Positions 10,230-18,733 of a DNA stretch of 64,000 nt are shown here, piece by piece. The first letter of the stretch is position 1. Every line of letters begins with the position of its first letter. The notes under the pieces were generated by a model, which was given only the letters and a program-made list of their open reading frames with translations, had not been told where the DNA came from and made no database searches. Source of the DNA: Thalassotalea loyana (GTDB taxonomy: Bacteria; Pseudomonadota; Gammaproteobacteria; Enterobacterales; Alteromonadaceae); the NCBI RefSeq assembly GCF_030161435.1, contig NZ_BSSV01000004.1, positions 1-64,000 on the forward strand, given 5' to 3'. A program made the position numbers and the translations under genes.

Positions 10230-10526
10230 TCAGCGCAGGGTTTCGCGATCAAGTTGACGTGCAACAACGTTGTTAAATAACTCTGTTTCTTTAACACACT
10301 CAATAACCGTCTCAACTTTTCTGTTTTTATAAAGTCCTTTACTAAAGGTCCTGCCAACTAAATCAGCCTTTAAATAAGGGATCCTCTCAAGATAAGCGTT
10401 AATTAAATAAACACCATCGATACCAGACGAATCTTTAACATAGCATTTCATTTCTTGTTTTTCTGCCGCATAAGCCGGCGTAGTTGACAAAAAAGTTAAT
10501 AATGTAAAAGTTATCAATCTTTTCAT
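10230..10526 (-). CDS. TapY2-like small exported protein of the type IV pilus locus
   Basis: 98-residue protein with a clear signal peptide (MKRLITFTLLTFLSTTPAYA, cleavage at AYA-A). The mature part has two cysteines (MKCYVKD and VIECVKE), suggesting one disulfide. Its position immediately after pilE, with the start directly next to that stop codon, and its size and Cys pattern fit the TapY2 family described beside the PilY1 homologue TapY1 in Aeromonas and Shewanella. That naming is from memory of the family and context; the molecular role is not established. Confidence 0.6.
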   Translation of the reverse strand: MKRLITFTLLTFLSTTPAYAAEKQEMKCYVKDSSGIDGVYLINAYLERIPYLKADLVGRTFSKGLYKNRKVETVIECVKETELFNNVVARQLDRETLR

Positions 10527-10937
10527 TTACTTCTCCCAACAATCGGTGGATGTAGCCGATTTAACGCCTGTCTCAGTAATTTGCATATTTAAACATGCTG
10601 CATCATTAGTCGCTTGCTGACCAAGCGCTGTCGCTTTTAAGACAAAAGTATCTTTACCAGCGTTAACCGTTGCATCGATTGAGTAATTACCAGATTCCGT
10701 AATAAATGGATCTGCCCCTAAACCGAGGTCTTTCATATCAGACGTATATTCACGGTTATCGACAAAAAACATCTCTTGTAAATTAGCGATACGCATTAAT
10801 TCACGTTGAGGCTCTGCACGATTGGATTGATTAACAAAACCAACATAGGATGGATAAGCAATACCAGCTAATATACCGATGATTGCTACCGCGACCATCA
10901 ATTCGATAAGTGTCAAACCTTGGTTTAGTTTTCTCAC
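10527..10937 (-). CDS. pilE: Type IV pilin, PilE-type minor pilin
   Basis: 136-residue prepilin. The leader MRKLNQG is cut before LTLIELMVAVAIIGILAG, with Glu at +5, giving the N-terminal assembly helix. The C-terminal pair of cysteines (AACLN and TDCWEK) forms the D-region disulfide typical of pilins. It overlaps the end of pilY1 by four bases, so it is part of the same transcript, in the usual PilE position after PilY1. It is more likely a minor pilin than the major subunit. Confidence 0.9.
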   Translation of the reverse strand: MRKLNQGLTLIELMVAVAIIGILAGIAYPSYVGFVNQSNRAEPQRELMRIANLQEMFFVDNREYTSDMKDLGLGADPFITESGNYSIDATVNAGKDTFVLKATALGQQATNDAACLNMQITETGVKSATSTDCWEK

Positions 10938-13900
10938 TTGTTTTCCTCTTCAATGTATAAATGCGTTCGCATCGTTTCTAGTGTAAAACCATTTAAAACG
11001 TCACAGTTCGCAGCTTCACATAATGTCAATGTACCATCACCGCTACCACCTTGTCCGTCACTACCTGCACCGACACCAACGAACATAATTTTACCTGAGC
11101 CTGCCACGCCTTCTTCTGGTGGTGGAATGACTACCGTCGGCGTATCCGGCACTCTATCACCCACATCTAAATAGTCTCGACCAGAGGCATCTTTATTCTG
11201 CCAATTATAGATACTGGTACCTTGTGCCAGGTCAACCGCATACAACTTACCTGAACCTGTATTTAACGTACATTGACCATCGCTCACACTCTCTGCAGGA
11301 GTAAAGCTATTAAAGTATGCCACGCCCGCAAGCGCAGTCGCCGAAGACATACTTTTCTCACCATCTGCTGCAAAATCTATATACCAACCTTCTTTTTCCG
11401 TTACCGCTATTTCCAACTCGGTTCGAGCAGTTGCAGACAATGACTGTCCAAAAGGATCGTTGGTATAGTTATATAAATCATATATTTCAATTGTCGAAGG
11501 AGGAACATTATCACCGCTAAAAGATTGTGTAATAATATTCTTATCTTTAATCATGAAGAACATGTCTTTTGTATCAGTAGAAGATGGCGTTGATCTATCA
11601 CCACTGCCAATAAGTATGGCGTCATACGGTGTATCTTGTCGTGTAATTTCAACATAATCATCGCCTAGCTCATCTGTTCGAGTTGTTGAAATCGTATTCG
11701 TGATTAACGCTCTTACTATCGATGGCTCGTTAAAGAAACGTCTATCATTATTTGAATTGGGGTGATCACCACCAAGCGTTGCTAGTGTATATGCCGTCCA
11801 TGGTGCCTCGTTATCAAATGGCGATGCGGATGGCATGTCAACTCTAAATACATTAGCGCCAGTATCTCCAACATATAATCTATCTGTTAAGCCATCGGAA
11901 TCGCTATCAAGCACTGCAACACTCGATGGAATACTGTCAGTTAAACCTTCAAACTTTGTATTGGTAGCACTAGCAGTGTCAGGCGTTAAGCTCCATTTTA
12001 ACAAACCTGTCTCAGCATCAACCATATAAATACCATTTCCAACAGTATCAGCTTGACCTACACCAGCGATATCTTTCGCACTTGAATAACCCCCGCCAAA
12101 AATAACAACGGGTTTAGGAATACCGTCTACAACATTATTTTTTGCAAATGTTACTTTTGGTTTAGACCATGATTGCCCTAGTCGACTAAAGCCACTGGTA
12201 CTTTCATCTATCTTCCAGAGCATTACTGGTGTATCAGGGTCACTAATATCGATGCCATAATATGAGCTACCGCCACGTCTTAAACCAAAAAACAACCAAG
12301 CTTTATCTCCTGCGGCATCATCAATACTGCCGTCGCCATTCTTATCCTGAAGATAAACCGTAGCAGAACCATCAATACCATAAATCTTATCTGAGCTAGT
12401 ATAATTCGCTCTTAACGGGGCTATATTAGGGAAGAACTCTTTAAACATGATTGCCCAAGATTCGGTAACTGTATCACCGTTATCATCAAACATATGCAAA
12501 ACACCGGCATTTGTCCCGACTATAATGCGTACATCTTGTGATGATGAACTACCACCATAGTTCACAACAAGTGGTTTAGAGTGCAACGGATCGGCAAAAA
12601 TATCATCTCTTATATCGGTTATTGAGCCATCCGCATCCGCATCATCGACGTCTGCCCCTTTAAACCAATCTAAATAACCTTGTAATTCATCTTCAGGCAC
12701 ATTCATATATGATGCTAGCGCTGTATCGCCGCCATACGCATTGGAAATGTTTGTTTTATTGTAGGTTACTAATGCGTCAGAGCTCCCAACATCACTATAT
12801 AATTTGCGAGCACTTTGCGAGCGCAGCATCTCAGCGACACCACCTTCTGTAACATCTTCACCATCGGCAACAGGGTTGGTTGACCAAAAGGTTTTTGCCG
12901 TAGCTTTAATATTTCCATTTTCATCAATAGCCACATTGCCATCACGGTCAACTTGTTTACCCGCCGCTAATTTCAATTTCTTAATATTACCCTGCCATCT
13001 TGGACCGCGATCTGGTAAAAACATCGCATAGTAAACAGAATCTAAAGTTTCAGTCCTATCGAAGTTATTCGACGCAATTGAGGGGGAGGTAAAGCTTGCA
13101 TTGACTCTTAAAATTTCAACAAGAGCAGATTGAAGCGCCGCGAGCAAACCGGCAGCATCTTGAGCGGGATAGTATTCACCACCACCTAATTTAGCTGTTT
13201 CTTTTAATATTGGCGCAGCATCATCGGCACCACTACTAAATCCTATTGTATATGTTGTAGCTGTCTGAACACCTTCAATAGCATTATTAATATCATTATT
13301 TTTCATCCACCCAGCAAGGGCAGGTAAATAATTACCACTGAATTTTGAGCCAATATCAGGTAAGGCTCCAATCAACCCATCCGCAGCATTATCTTTTGTA
13401 GGAACACCATCCGTCATCATAATGACGTAAACTTCATTGCTACATCCCTCGTAAGGGGCAATATATTTTCCGCTGTTTTCTATATCGAGATCTCGTGCGG
13501 GTTGATCCACAGGTTTTGGATTACCAGACGATCTTCTATTATTTCCGTATAAAACAGCTTGTCCGCCAAAGTAACGCATCGCTTCATATAACGACTCACA
13601 CAACGGCGTATTGGTTTGGGGAACTAAGTCATTATCGATAATATTAACCAGTTCGGTTGTTGCAGAATCCGTCATATCTTGGATGCCAAAAACAACTCGG
13701 CCACCGTCGTGCTCATACTCATCATAAGCATTGAAATTAAACACTTGTAAACCAAAATCAACAGATGGAGCTGATTCTATGAGATCCGTCATTACGGCCT
13801 TCGCAATATCCATTCGCGAAATAGATACGTTGGTTAACGTGTTGTTTTGGTAATATCTGAGATAATTATCACTATATAGGGTGACAACTTCACCGGTACC

Positions 13901-14530
13901 GAAAGCAGTATTACTCGCATTAACATCTGATGTGTAATAGACAGGATTTCCTTTGGTGCCTAAGCCATCAACTGGATAGCCTTCTGGCAAAGCCTCTATT
14001 GTGCCATTCTTTTTCTCAATGCCAGAATTTTTGGGATTCTCTTCTCTAATGTCATCCCAACAATCAATTACTTCAATATTTGCACCATTGTTATCAGGTA
14101 TTTCTTGCCAACTACCCGAGTTGCCAGAGAATGCGTATTCTCGAATATAACCGGTATAAAATCCTACCGTCTCTAATCGAACTCGCGCTTCCTCACAACT
14201 GTTAATAGCATCAAGAAACCTTCTTGACTCGCTGGGACTATCCGGCACCGGAACGCTCGCATTATCAATACCACTACCTTTAGTAAAATAAATAAAGTTT
14301 TCACTAAGTGAGTTGAGACCACCAACTGCGGGATAAGTAGTATTAGGGTCGTATAGTGGTTTGACCGTTTCATCTGTTGACATACTGCCTGAGTTATCAA
14401 AGATGATTAATACTTGCGGTTTGTTACCTGTCCTCTGTGCGGCATTACCAATGTAAAGCTCAATATCTTCGGCAATAAGCGAAGTTGACACTAACGTTAA
14501 TAAGGTACTGACTATAAACTTCTTCATCAT
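10934..14530 (-). CDS. pilY1: Type IV pilus tip adhesin / assembly factor PilY1
   Basis: Large exported protein that sits at the pilus tip, promotes pilus extension and acts in adhesion and surface sensing. Residues 1-20 are a signal peptide. A von Willebrand A-like domain begins near residue 38 with the metal-binding DNSGSMS motif and spans roughly the first 490 residues. The C-terminal half is the PilY1 beta-propeller (about 590-1100), with the calcium loop DSDSDGLTD near residue 875 followed by RLYVGDTGANVFRVD, as in Pseudomonas PilY1. At 1198 residues it has the usual length. It overlaps pilX by one base and pilE by four. Confidence 0.93.
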   Translation of the reverse strand: MMKKFIVSTLLTLVSTSLIAEDIELYIGNAAQRTGNKPQVLIIFDNSGSMSTDETVKPLYDPNTTYPAVGGLNSLSENFIYFTKGSGIDNASVPVPDSPSESRRFLDAINSCEEARVRLETVGFYTGYIREYAFSGNSGSWQEIPDNNGANIEVIDCWDDIREENPKNSGIEKKNGTIEALPEGYPVDGLGTKGNPVYYTSDVNASNTAFGTGEVVTLYSDNYLRYYQNNTLTNVSISRMDIAKAVMTDLIESAPSVDFGLQVFNFNAYDEYEHDGGRVVFGIQDMTDSATTELVNIIDNDLVPQTNTPLCESLYEAMRYFGGQAVLYGNNRRSSGNPKPVDQPARDLDIENSGKYIAPYEGCSNEVYVIMMTDGVPTKDNAADGLIGALPDIGSKFSGNYLPALAGWMKNNDINNAIEGVQTATTYTIGFSSGADDAAPILKETAKLGGGEYYPAQDAAGLLAALQSALVEILRVNASFTSPSIASNNFDRTETLDSVYYAMFLPDRGPRWQGNIKKLKLAAGKQVDRDGNVAIDENGNIKATAKTFWSTNPVADGEDVTEGGVAEMLRSQSARKLYSDVGSSDALVTYNKTNISNAYGGDTALASYMNVPEDELQGYLDWFKGADVDDADADGSITDIRDDIFADPLHSKPLVVNYGGSSSSQDVRIIVGTNAGVLHMFDDNGDTVTESWAIMFKEFFPNIAPLRANYTSSDKIYGIDGSATVYLQDKNGDGSIDDAAGDKAWLFFGLRRGGSSYYGIDISDPDTPVMLWKIDESTSGFSRLGQSWSKPKVTFAKNNVVDGIPKPVVIFGGGYSSAKDIAGVGQADTVGNGIYMVDAETGLLKWSLTPDTASATNTKFEGLTDSIPSSVAVLDSDSDGLTDRLYVGDTGANVFRVDMPSASPFDNEAPWTAYTLATLGGDHPNSNNDRRFFNEPSIVRALITNTISTTRTDELGDDYVEITRQDTPYDAILIGSGDRSTPSSTDTKDMFFMIKDKNIITQSFSGDNVPPSTIEIYDLYNYTNDPFGQSLSATARTELEIAVTEKEGWYIDFAADGEKSMSSATALAGVAYFNSFTPAESVSDGQCTLNTGSGKLYAVDLAQGTSIYNWQNKDASGRDYLDVGDRVPDTPTVVIPPPEEGVAGSGKIMFVGVGAGSDGQGGSGDGTLTLCEAANCDVLNGFTLETMRTHLYIEEENK

Positions 14531-15003
14531 TAATTCCCTACATTTAACAGCTGCTGAGCAACACCTGATTGAACAACAATTTCTTGGTGTTTTTTACGTC
14601 CGTACTGCCTTGTTACTTGCACGTTTAGTACATTGCATTTAAATACCTGTACTGACGAGCCAGAACGAGAGTGCGGGCAATCTGATTCTAAGTTGTTTGG
14701 GTTGGCAATAGAAAGTTGCGCAACAGTATCTTGAGCTGAAACGGCTCTGTTCTTTGGAAATGTTTCTATTTTATCGGTGAAGGCATTGGTACCCGCTGTT
14801 TGGGTAACCTCATTGAAAATAACTTCATCGGTAGCGCCCAGAGTTTCTTGCACAGCGGTAGTTTTATCTTCCGTGGCGCCAGACATTTTCATATCAGATG
14901 TCGTTACTTGCATTAACGCAGAAGCGACCGCAGTCAAGCCAATAAGAAAAATAAGAGATACCAGCAAAACAACCCCTTGCTGACGCTTTTGTTGTACTAC
15001 CAT
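14530..15003 (-). CDS. pilX: Minor pilin assembly protein PilX
   Basis: 157-residue protein beginning with a PilX N-terminal domain: short positive leader then QQGVVLLVSLIFLIGLTAVA, a variant prepilin helix without the canonical Glu at +5. Residues 35-157 form a small globular domain with two cysteines. PilX belongs to the minor-pilin complex that primes pilus assembly with PilV, PilW, PilE and PilY1. It overlaps pilW by seven bases and pilY1 by one, so translation is probably coupled. Confidence 0.88.
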   Translation of the reverse strand: MVVQQKRQQGVVLLVSLIFLIGLTAVASALMQVTTSDMKMSGATEDKTTAVQETLGATDEVIFNEVTQTAGTNAFTDKIETFPKNRAVSAQDTVAQLSIANPNNLESDCPHSRSGSSVQVFKCNVLNVQVTRQYGRKKHQEIVVQSGVAQQLLNVGN

Positions 15004-15983
15004 GAGTCAGTCCTCGTGTTGTAAAGCGTGACAGTTGAAGAAAAAAGCATACGCCTAAAGTTATCACCTTCGCCCTCAGCGTTCATAAAATCGACAGAAA
15101 TATCACCTAAAGTATAGGTGTTCTTATTCTCATAATCGAAATCAGGATATAAATCCCGTACTAAGACGTACATAGTGACAGCAAGGATTTGATTATCGCC
15201 TTCGTTGTCCCATAGCGCTTGGGTCATATCATCAGCCGAAACAAATGAATTCACGACGCCATCATTATCTGTATCAACACCATAAGTAAATCGAATCATT
15301 TCTACGCCATCGATAATAGGATCAAATAGAATGGGTGGATTCGTGTCATTTCTAAGTAGCCCTTTCACTAACACAGGTATCGTATTATCACCCACCGTAT
15401 CTTCACGAACATAATAGATATAGTGTTGATACTCCCAAATATTCCCATTATCAATAGTAGGTATTGCCTCATCACCTGCGAAAATAGCGCCCTGATTCAT
15501 ATTTGTCATGAGGTAATAACGATCAGCTGCGACATCAGCTGCGGCTGTAGTCGAAGACACAACACGTTTAAGTTGAAGTATGTCGCTCCCAACAGAGGCA
15601 TTTGTAATGCAACCAAGACCACTGGCACTTGTACTGGTTTCGCCCCATATTTCACGATAGTGCCCAATATCCTGAGGGAAAGAAGTGTTGTTTGCGCCAC
15701 CGCCAACACAGTCAGTCGCATTTTGGTTCGGTACTTGGGTTAATCTATTTGTCGTCAACTCACCAGACAAGTCTCCCCAAAACCCCACTCTGATAAGATC
15801 TTCTGTTAATACCTGTACGGCAAAACGCCCATTTTCCTGTAAAGAACCAAAGCTCGTTGTTTCAGTGGTCGTCACTCTCATTGAGACAAATGCAGCAAGT
15901 ACGCCCCCCAACAACACCGTACCAACCGCGAGAGAGATAAATATTTCGATTAAACTAAAACCGCGTTGCTGCTTCATATTCAC
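14997..15983 (-). CDS. pilW: Minor pilin PilW
   Basis: 328-residue prepilin with leader MNMKQQRG and helix FSLIEIFISLAVGTVLLGGV carrying Glu at +5. The long globular part is typical of PilW, including RFAVQVLTEDLIRVGFWGDL early in the mature protein. It is a subunit of the priming complex beneath PilY1. It lies two bases after pilV and overlaps pilX. Confidence 0.9.
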   Translation of the reverse strand: MNMKQQRGFSLIEIFISLAVGTVLLGGVLAAFVSMRVTTTETTSFGSLQENGRFAVQVLTEDLIRVGFWGDLSGELTTNRLTQVPNQNATDCVGGGANNTSFPQDIGHYREIWGETSTSASGLGCITNASVGSDILQLKRVVSSTTAAADVAADRYYLMTNMNQGAIFAGDEAIPTIDNGNIWEYQHYIYYVREDTVGDNTIPVLVKGLLRNDTNPPILFDPIIDGVEMIRFTYGVDTDNDGVVNSFVSADDMTQALWDNEGDNQILAVTMYVLVRDLYPDFDYENKNTYTLGDISVDFMNAEGEGDNFRRMLFSSTVTLYNTRTDSW

Positions 15984-15985
15984 CC

Positions 15986-16534
15986 TTAAAAAATAAACGC
16001 TGATATTTCTACTTGTCGACGCTTATCTGTTGCAGAACCGCAATTAAATGCCAACGTATTATCTGAATCTGCTGAATCTTGTGACGATACACGCCCTTGC
16101 CAGCTTACAACGACAGTAACGGATTGATTGGTATGATCGACACAACCACGAGCCCCTATCAACCCACCTAACGACTTACTGCCTTGAGTAACATAGCTGC
16201 CTCTTAGCTTTTGCTCCCATTCATAAAGATCATTGCTCACCATTTCTAGTGAATTACATGGATTATCTGGATCATTGCAACGATTACTCGGAGCGCTAAG
16301 GGAACCATCACCATAGGTACCTTGATAGTTTTCTAAACTGGCTGGGTCTGAGTCATTGGAACGCATGCGTTCAATAATGTCTTGAGCTAATGCACTCGCC
16401 ATTGAGCGTTGCATGGCATCAAAGCTACCTTTTTTAGCAGATGCTTGCATTGCTACAGCACCAATAATCCCGGTGGACAAGACAACGAGAGACACTAACA
16501 CTTCGATAAAAGAGATACCTTGGTGTTTACGCAT
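15986..16534 (-). CDS. pilV: Minor pilin PilV
   Basis: 182-residue prepilin: leader MRKHQG, then ISFIEVLVSLVVLSTGIIGA, with the +5 Glu and the PilV-specific stretch ALAQDIIERMRSND. It is the first gene of the minor-pilin operon pilV-pilW-pilX-pilY1-pilE-tapY2 on the minus strand. A candidate promoter lies about 65 bases upstream of its start. Confidence 0.9.
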   Translation of the reverse strand: MRKHQGISFIEVLVSLVVLSTGIIGAVAMQASAKKGSFDAMQRSMASALAQDIIERMRSNDSDPASLENYQGTYGDGSLSAPSNRCNDPDNPCNSLEMVSNDLYEWEQKLRGSYVTQGSKSLGGLIGARGCVDHTNQSVTVVVSWQGRVSSQDSADSDNTLAFNCGSATDKRRQVEISAFIF

Positions 16535-16599
16535 GCAACAAACCTCTTAAAGAATCGACTTGGGGTAAAATAACGTTTTTAGCGGGGAAAAAGCTGGAA

Positions 16600-16628
16600 T
16601 TTATAACGAGAGGGAGCGAGGTCAACAA
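16600..16628 (-). promoter_or_regulatory. Candidate sigma70 promoter of the pilV operon
   Basis: On the minus strand TTGTTG (-35) is followed after 17 bases by TATAAA (-10), ending 66 bases before the pilV start. The 291-base pilV-ispH spacer (16535-16825) holds nothing else that can be supported as a gene. Confidence 0.45.
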
Positions 16629-16825
16629 GCGACGACTTGTAACCAAGACTGGTGCCGAAAAGCATAAACTTGAGTTTTTAACGGCGGAAAAAATCACATA
16701 GGTGAACATCATTTACCCCCAACATTATCCTTTGCATATTAGCTCATTCATGAGCAAAATAATCTACTGCTGCAATGTTTGCGGCGGAATTATGCACATG
16801 CTTGTACAAAATTCCACCAGTGAGA

Positions 16826-17755
16826 TTATCGCAATTCGGCGGGTACTGCAAATACTATATTTTCTTCACGACCTGGATGTTCAACAACCTCTTTGCCACC
16901 TTGTTGTTTAAGTTTTTCAATAACTTGTCTAACAAGGATATCTGGTGCTGATGCGCCCGCTGTAACACCTACTTTAGTAATATTTTCTAGCCATTTGAGC
17001 TCAATATTATCTGCAGTATCAATTAGATAGGCTGTTGTACCCATTTTTTCGGCCAATTCACGAAGTCGATTTGAGTTTGAACTATTCTTGGCACCAACGA
17101 CTAGTAATAAGTCAACTTGATTGGCGATAGCACGAACAGCGTCTTGTCTGTTCTGTGTCGCGTAACAAATATCATCTTTTCGAGGACCTTCAATTTTCGG
17201 GTACTTAGCAATGAGGGCATCAATAACATCCGAAGTATCATCTACTGATAATGTTGTTTGACTACAAAAGTATAACTGGTCCGCATTCTTTACTTCGAGC
17301 TTAGCGACATCGTCAGGTGACTCTACAAGGTATATACCACCCTCCTCACTTTCGTATTGCCCCATAGTCCCCTCAACTTCAGGGTGACCTGCATGACCGA
17401 TTAATACACACTCAATCCCTTTGCGGCTTGCACGAGATACTTCCATATGTACTTTAGTCACAAGTGGGCAAGTTGCATCAAACACTTTTAAACCGCGGTC
17501 TTTGGCTTCTTGGCGAACGGCTTTTGAAACACCGTGAGCACTAAAAATAACGGTATTATTGTCAGGGATTTCATCAAGTTCATCGACAAAAATAGCACCG
17601 CGATCTTTCAATCCGTTAACAACGAATTTGTTATGAACAACTTCATGACGCACATAAATCGGTGCATCAAACAAATCTAAAGCTCGGTCAACGATACTGA
17701 TTGCACGATCAACACCTGCACAAAAACCACGAGGATTAGCTAATATAATTTCCAT
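16826..17755 (-). CDS. ispH: 4-hydroxy-3-methylbut-2-enyl diphosphate reductase
   Basis: Iron-sulfur enzyme of the MEP isoprenoid pathway that makes IPP and DMAPP from HMBPP. The three cluster cysteines are at residues 12 (NPRGFC), 96 (FDATC) and 197 (DDIC), the same positions as in E. coli IspH, and the catalytic-site TTLSVDDT and GASAP stretches are present. At 309 residues it is full length. It follows fkpB on the same strand with a 23-base gap, completing the conserved ileS-lspA-fkpB-ispH order. Confidence 0.97.
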   Translation of the reverse strand: MEIILANPRGFCAGVDRAISIVDRALDLFDAPIYVRHEVVHNKFVVNGLKDRGAIFVDELDEIPDNNTVIFSAHGVSKAVRQEAKDRGLKVFDATCPLVTKVHMEVSRASRKGIECVLIGHAGHPEVEGTMGQYESEEGGIYLVESPDDVAKLEVKNADQLYFCSQTTLSVDDTSDVIDALIAKYPKIEGPRKDDICYATQNRQDAVRAIANQVDLLLVVGAKNSSNSNRLRELAEKMGTTAYLIDTADNIELKWLENITKVGVTAGASAPDILVRQVIEKLKQQGGKEVVEHPGREENIVFAVPAELR

Positions 17756-17778
17756 GTTACACCTAATATTTTGTTTAC

Positions 17779-18213
17779 TTATTCGATGCCAACAATATCA
17801 ATGACAAACGTTACATCTTGCCCAGCAAGTGGGTGATTAAAATCTACCGTCACTGAACCACCAGAGACTTCAGTAATCATACCAGGAAGCTCAACACCAC
17901 CAGGTTGTTCAAAGGTAATAATAGCACCTACTTCGGCTGTAGCATCCCCTGAGAACTTTGTTCTATCCATGTGGTAAATGTTATCCGGATTTGATTCGCC
18001 AAAAGCATCTTTCGCTTCAAGCGTAAACTCTTTACTCTCACCTTCGCCCAAGCCAATCAACTGTGCTTCAAATGCAGGAGAGATTGAACCGTCACCCATG
18101 ATAATCTTGGCAGGCTTATTATTGACCTTGGTACTATCTGCGGCACTTCCATCAGATAATTTCATTGTGATATGGGCAATAATTGTTGATTCAGATGAAA
18201 TCGTCTTACTCAT
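17779..18213 (-). CDS. fkpB: FKBP-type peptidyl-prolyl cis-trans isomerase FkpB
   Basis: 144-residue SlpA/FkpB protein: a small FKBP fold with an inserted IF chaperone domain, acting as a prolyl isomerase and chaperone. Typical stretches are [17 protein letters not shown] at the N-terminal FKBP part and [18 protein letters not shown] at the C-terminus. The conserved place between lspA and ispH supports the assignment. The gene starts 15 bases after lspA ends. Confidence 0.92.
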   Translation of the reverse strand: MSKTISSESTIIAHITMKLSDGSAADSTKVNNKPAKIIMGDGSISPAFEAQLIGLGEGESKEFTLEAKDAFGESNPDNIYHMDRTKFSGDATAEVGAIITFEQPGGVELPGMITEVSGGSVTVDFNHPLAGQDVTFVIDIVGIE

Positions 18214-18228
18214 AAAAATATTCTCAAA

Positions 18229-18732
18229 CTAGACGTTGCTTTTTGATTCTTCTGGCTTTTCTTGAGCAAAAGAATCGATAATCATTAACCCAGCGCCAAT
18301 GAAAATGACACTATCGGCCACATTAAATGCCGGCCAGCGATAATTAATGATAGTAAAATCAAGGAAATCGATAACATAACCTAGCATGACGCGATCGATT
18401 AAATTTCCTAGCGCGCCACTTAATAGCAAAGCAAAGGCTATACACAGCTTTTTATTATTCACCGGCGTTTTGTACAGCCAATAAGTGAATATTACACTTG
18501 CTATTGTCGCAATTGCCGCAAAAAACCAACGCTGCCAGCCAGACTGGTCTGCCAAAAAGCTAAATGCGGCTCCTAAGTTATGAACATAGGTAATATTGAA
18601 AAACGAAAGGACTTCTATCGATTGATACAAGTCCATGTTATTCGCTACGTAATGTTTAGTCGCTTGGTCAACGATTAAAAAAATTAATGTTAACCACAAC
18701 CACTTCAAACTGCTCGCTGAATTCATCATCAT
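18229..18732 (-). CDS. lspA: Lipoprotein signal peptidase (signal peptidase II)
   Basis: Inner-membrane aspartyl protease that removes signal peptides from prolipoproteins before the lipidated Cys. Four hydrophobic helices are visible, with the conserved catalytic blocks GNLIDRVMLGYVIDF and FNVADSVIFIG. There are three ATG codons in a row at 18724-18732; any could serve, and all lie just past or overlapping the ileS stop region. The longer frame from 18771 would run 38 bases into ileS and is less likely. Several lipoproteins in this window (BamD, NlpD, MbnP, MbnH) would be its substrates. Confidence 0.94.
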   Translation of the reverse strand: MMMNSASSLKWLWLTLIFLIVDQATKHYVANNMDLYQSIEVLSFFNITYVHNLGAAFSFLADQSGWQRWFFAAIATIASVIFTYWLYKTPVNNKKLCIAFALLLSGALGNLIDRVMLGYVIDFLDFTIINYRWPAFNVADSVIFIGAGLMIIDSFAQEKPEESKSNV

Positions 18733-18733
18733 C

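Noticed and set aside
16643-16656. sigma54-like GG-N10-GG match upstream of pilV (GGCACCAGTCTTGG on the minus strand)
   Set aside because: The -12 element is GG rather than GC and the flanking bases do not fit; the TTGTTG-N17-TATAAA match nearby is better.
16527-16712. Short minus-strand frame between pilV and ispH
   Set aside because: No family features; the promoter candidate for pilV lies inside it, so it is probably noncoding.
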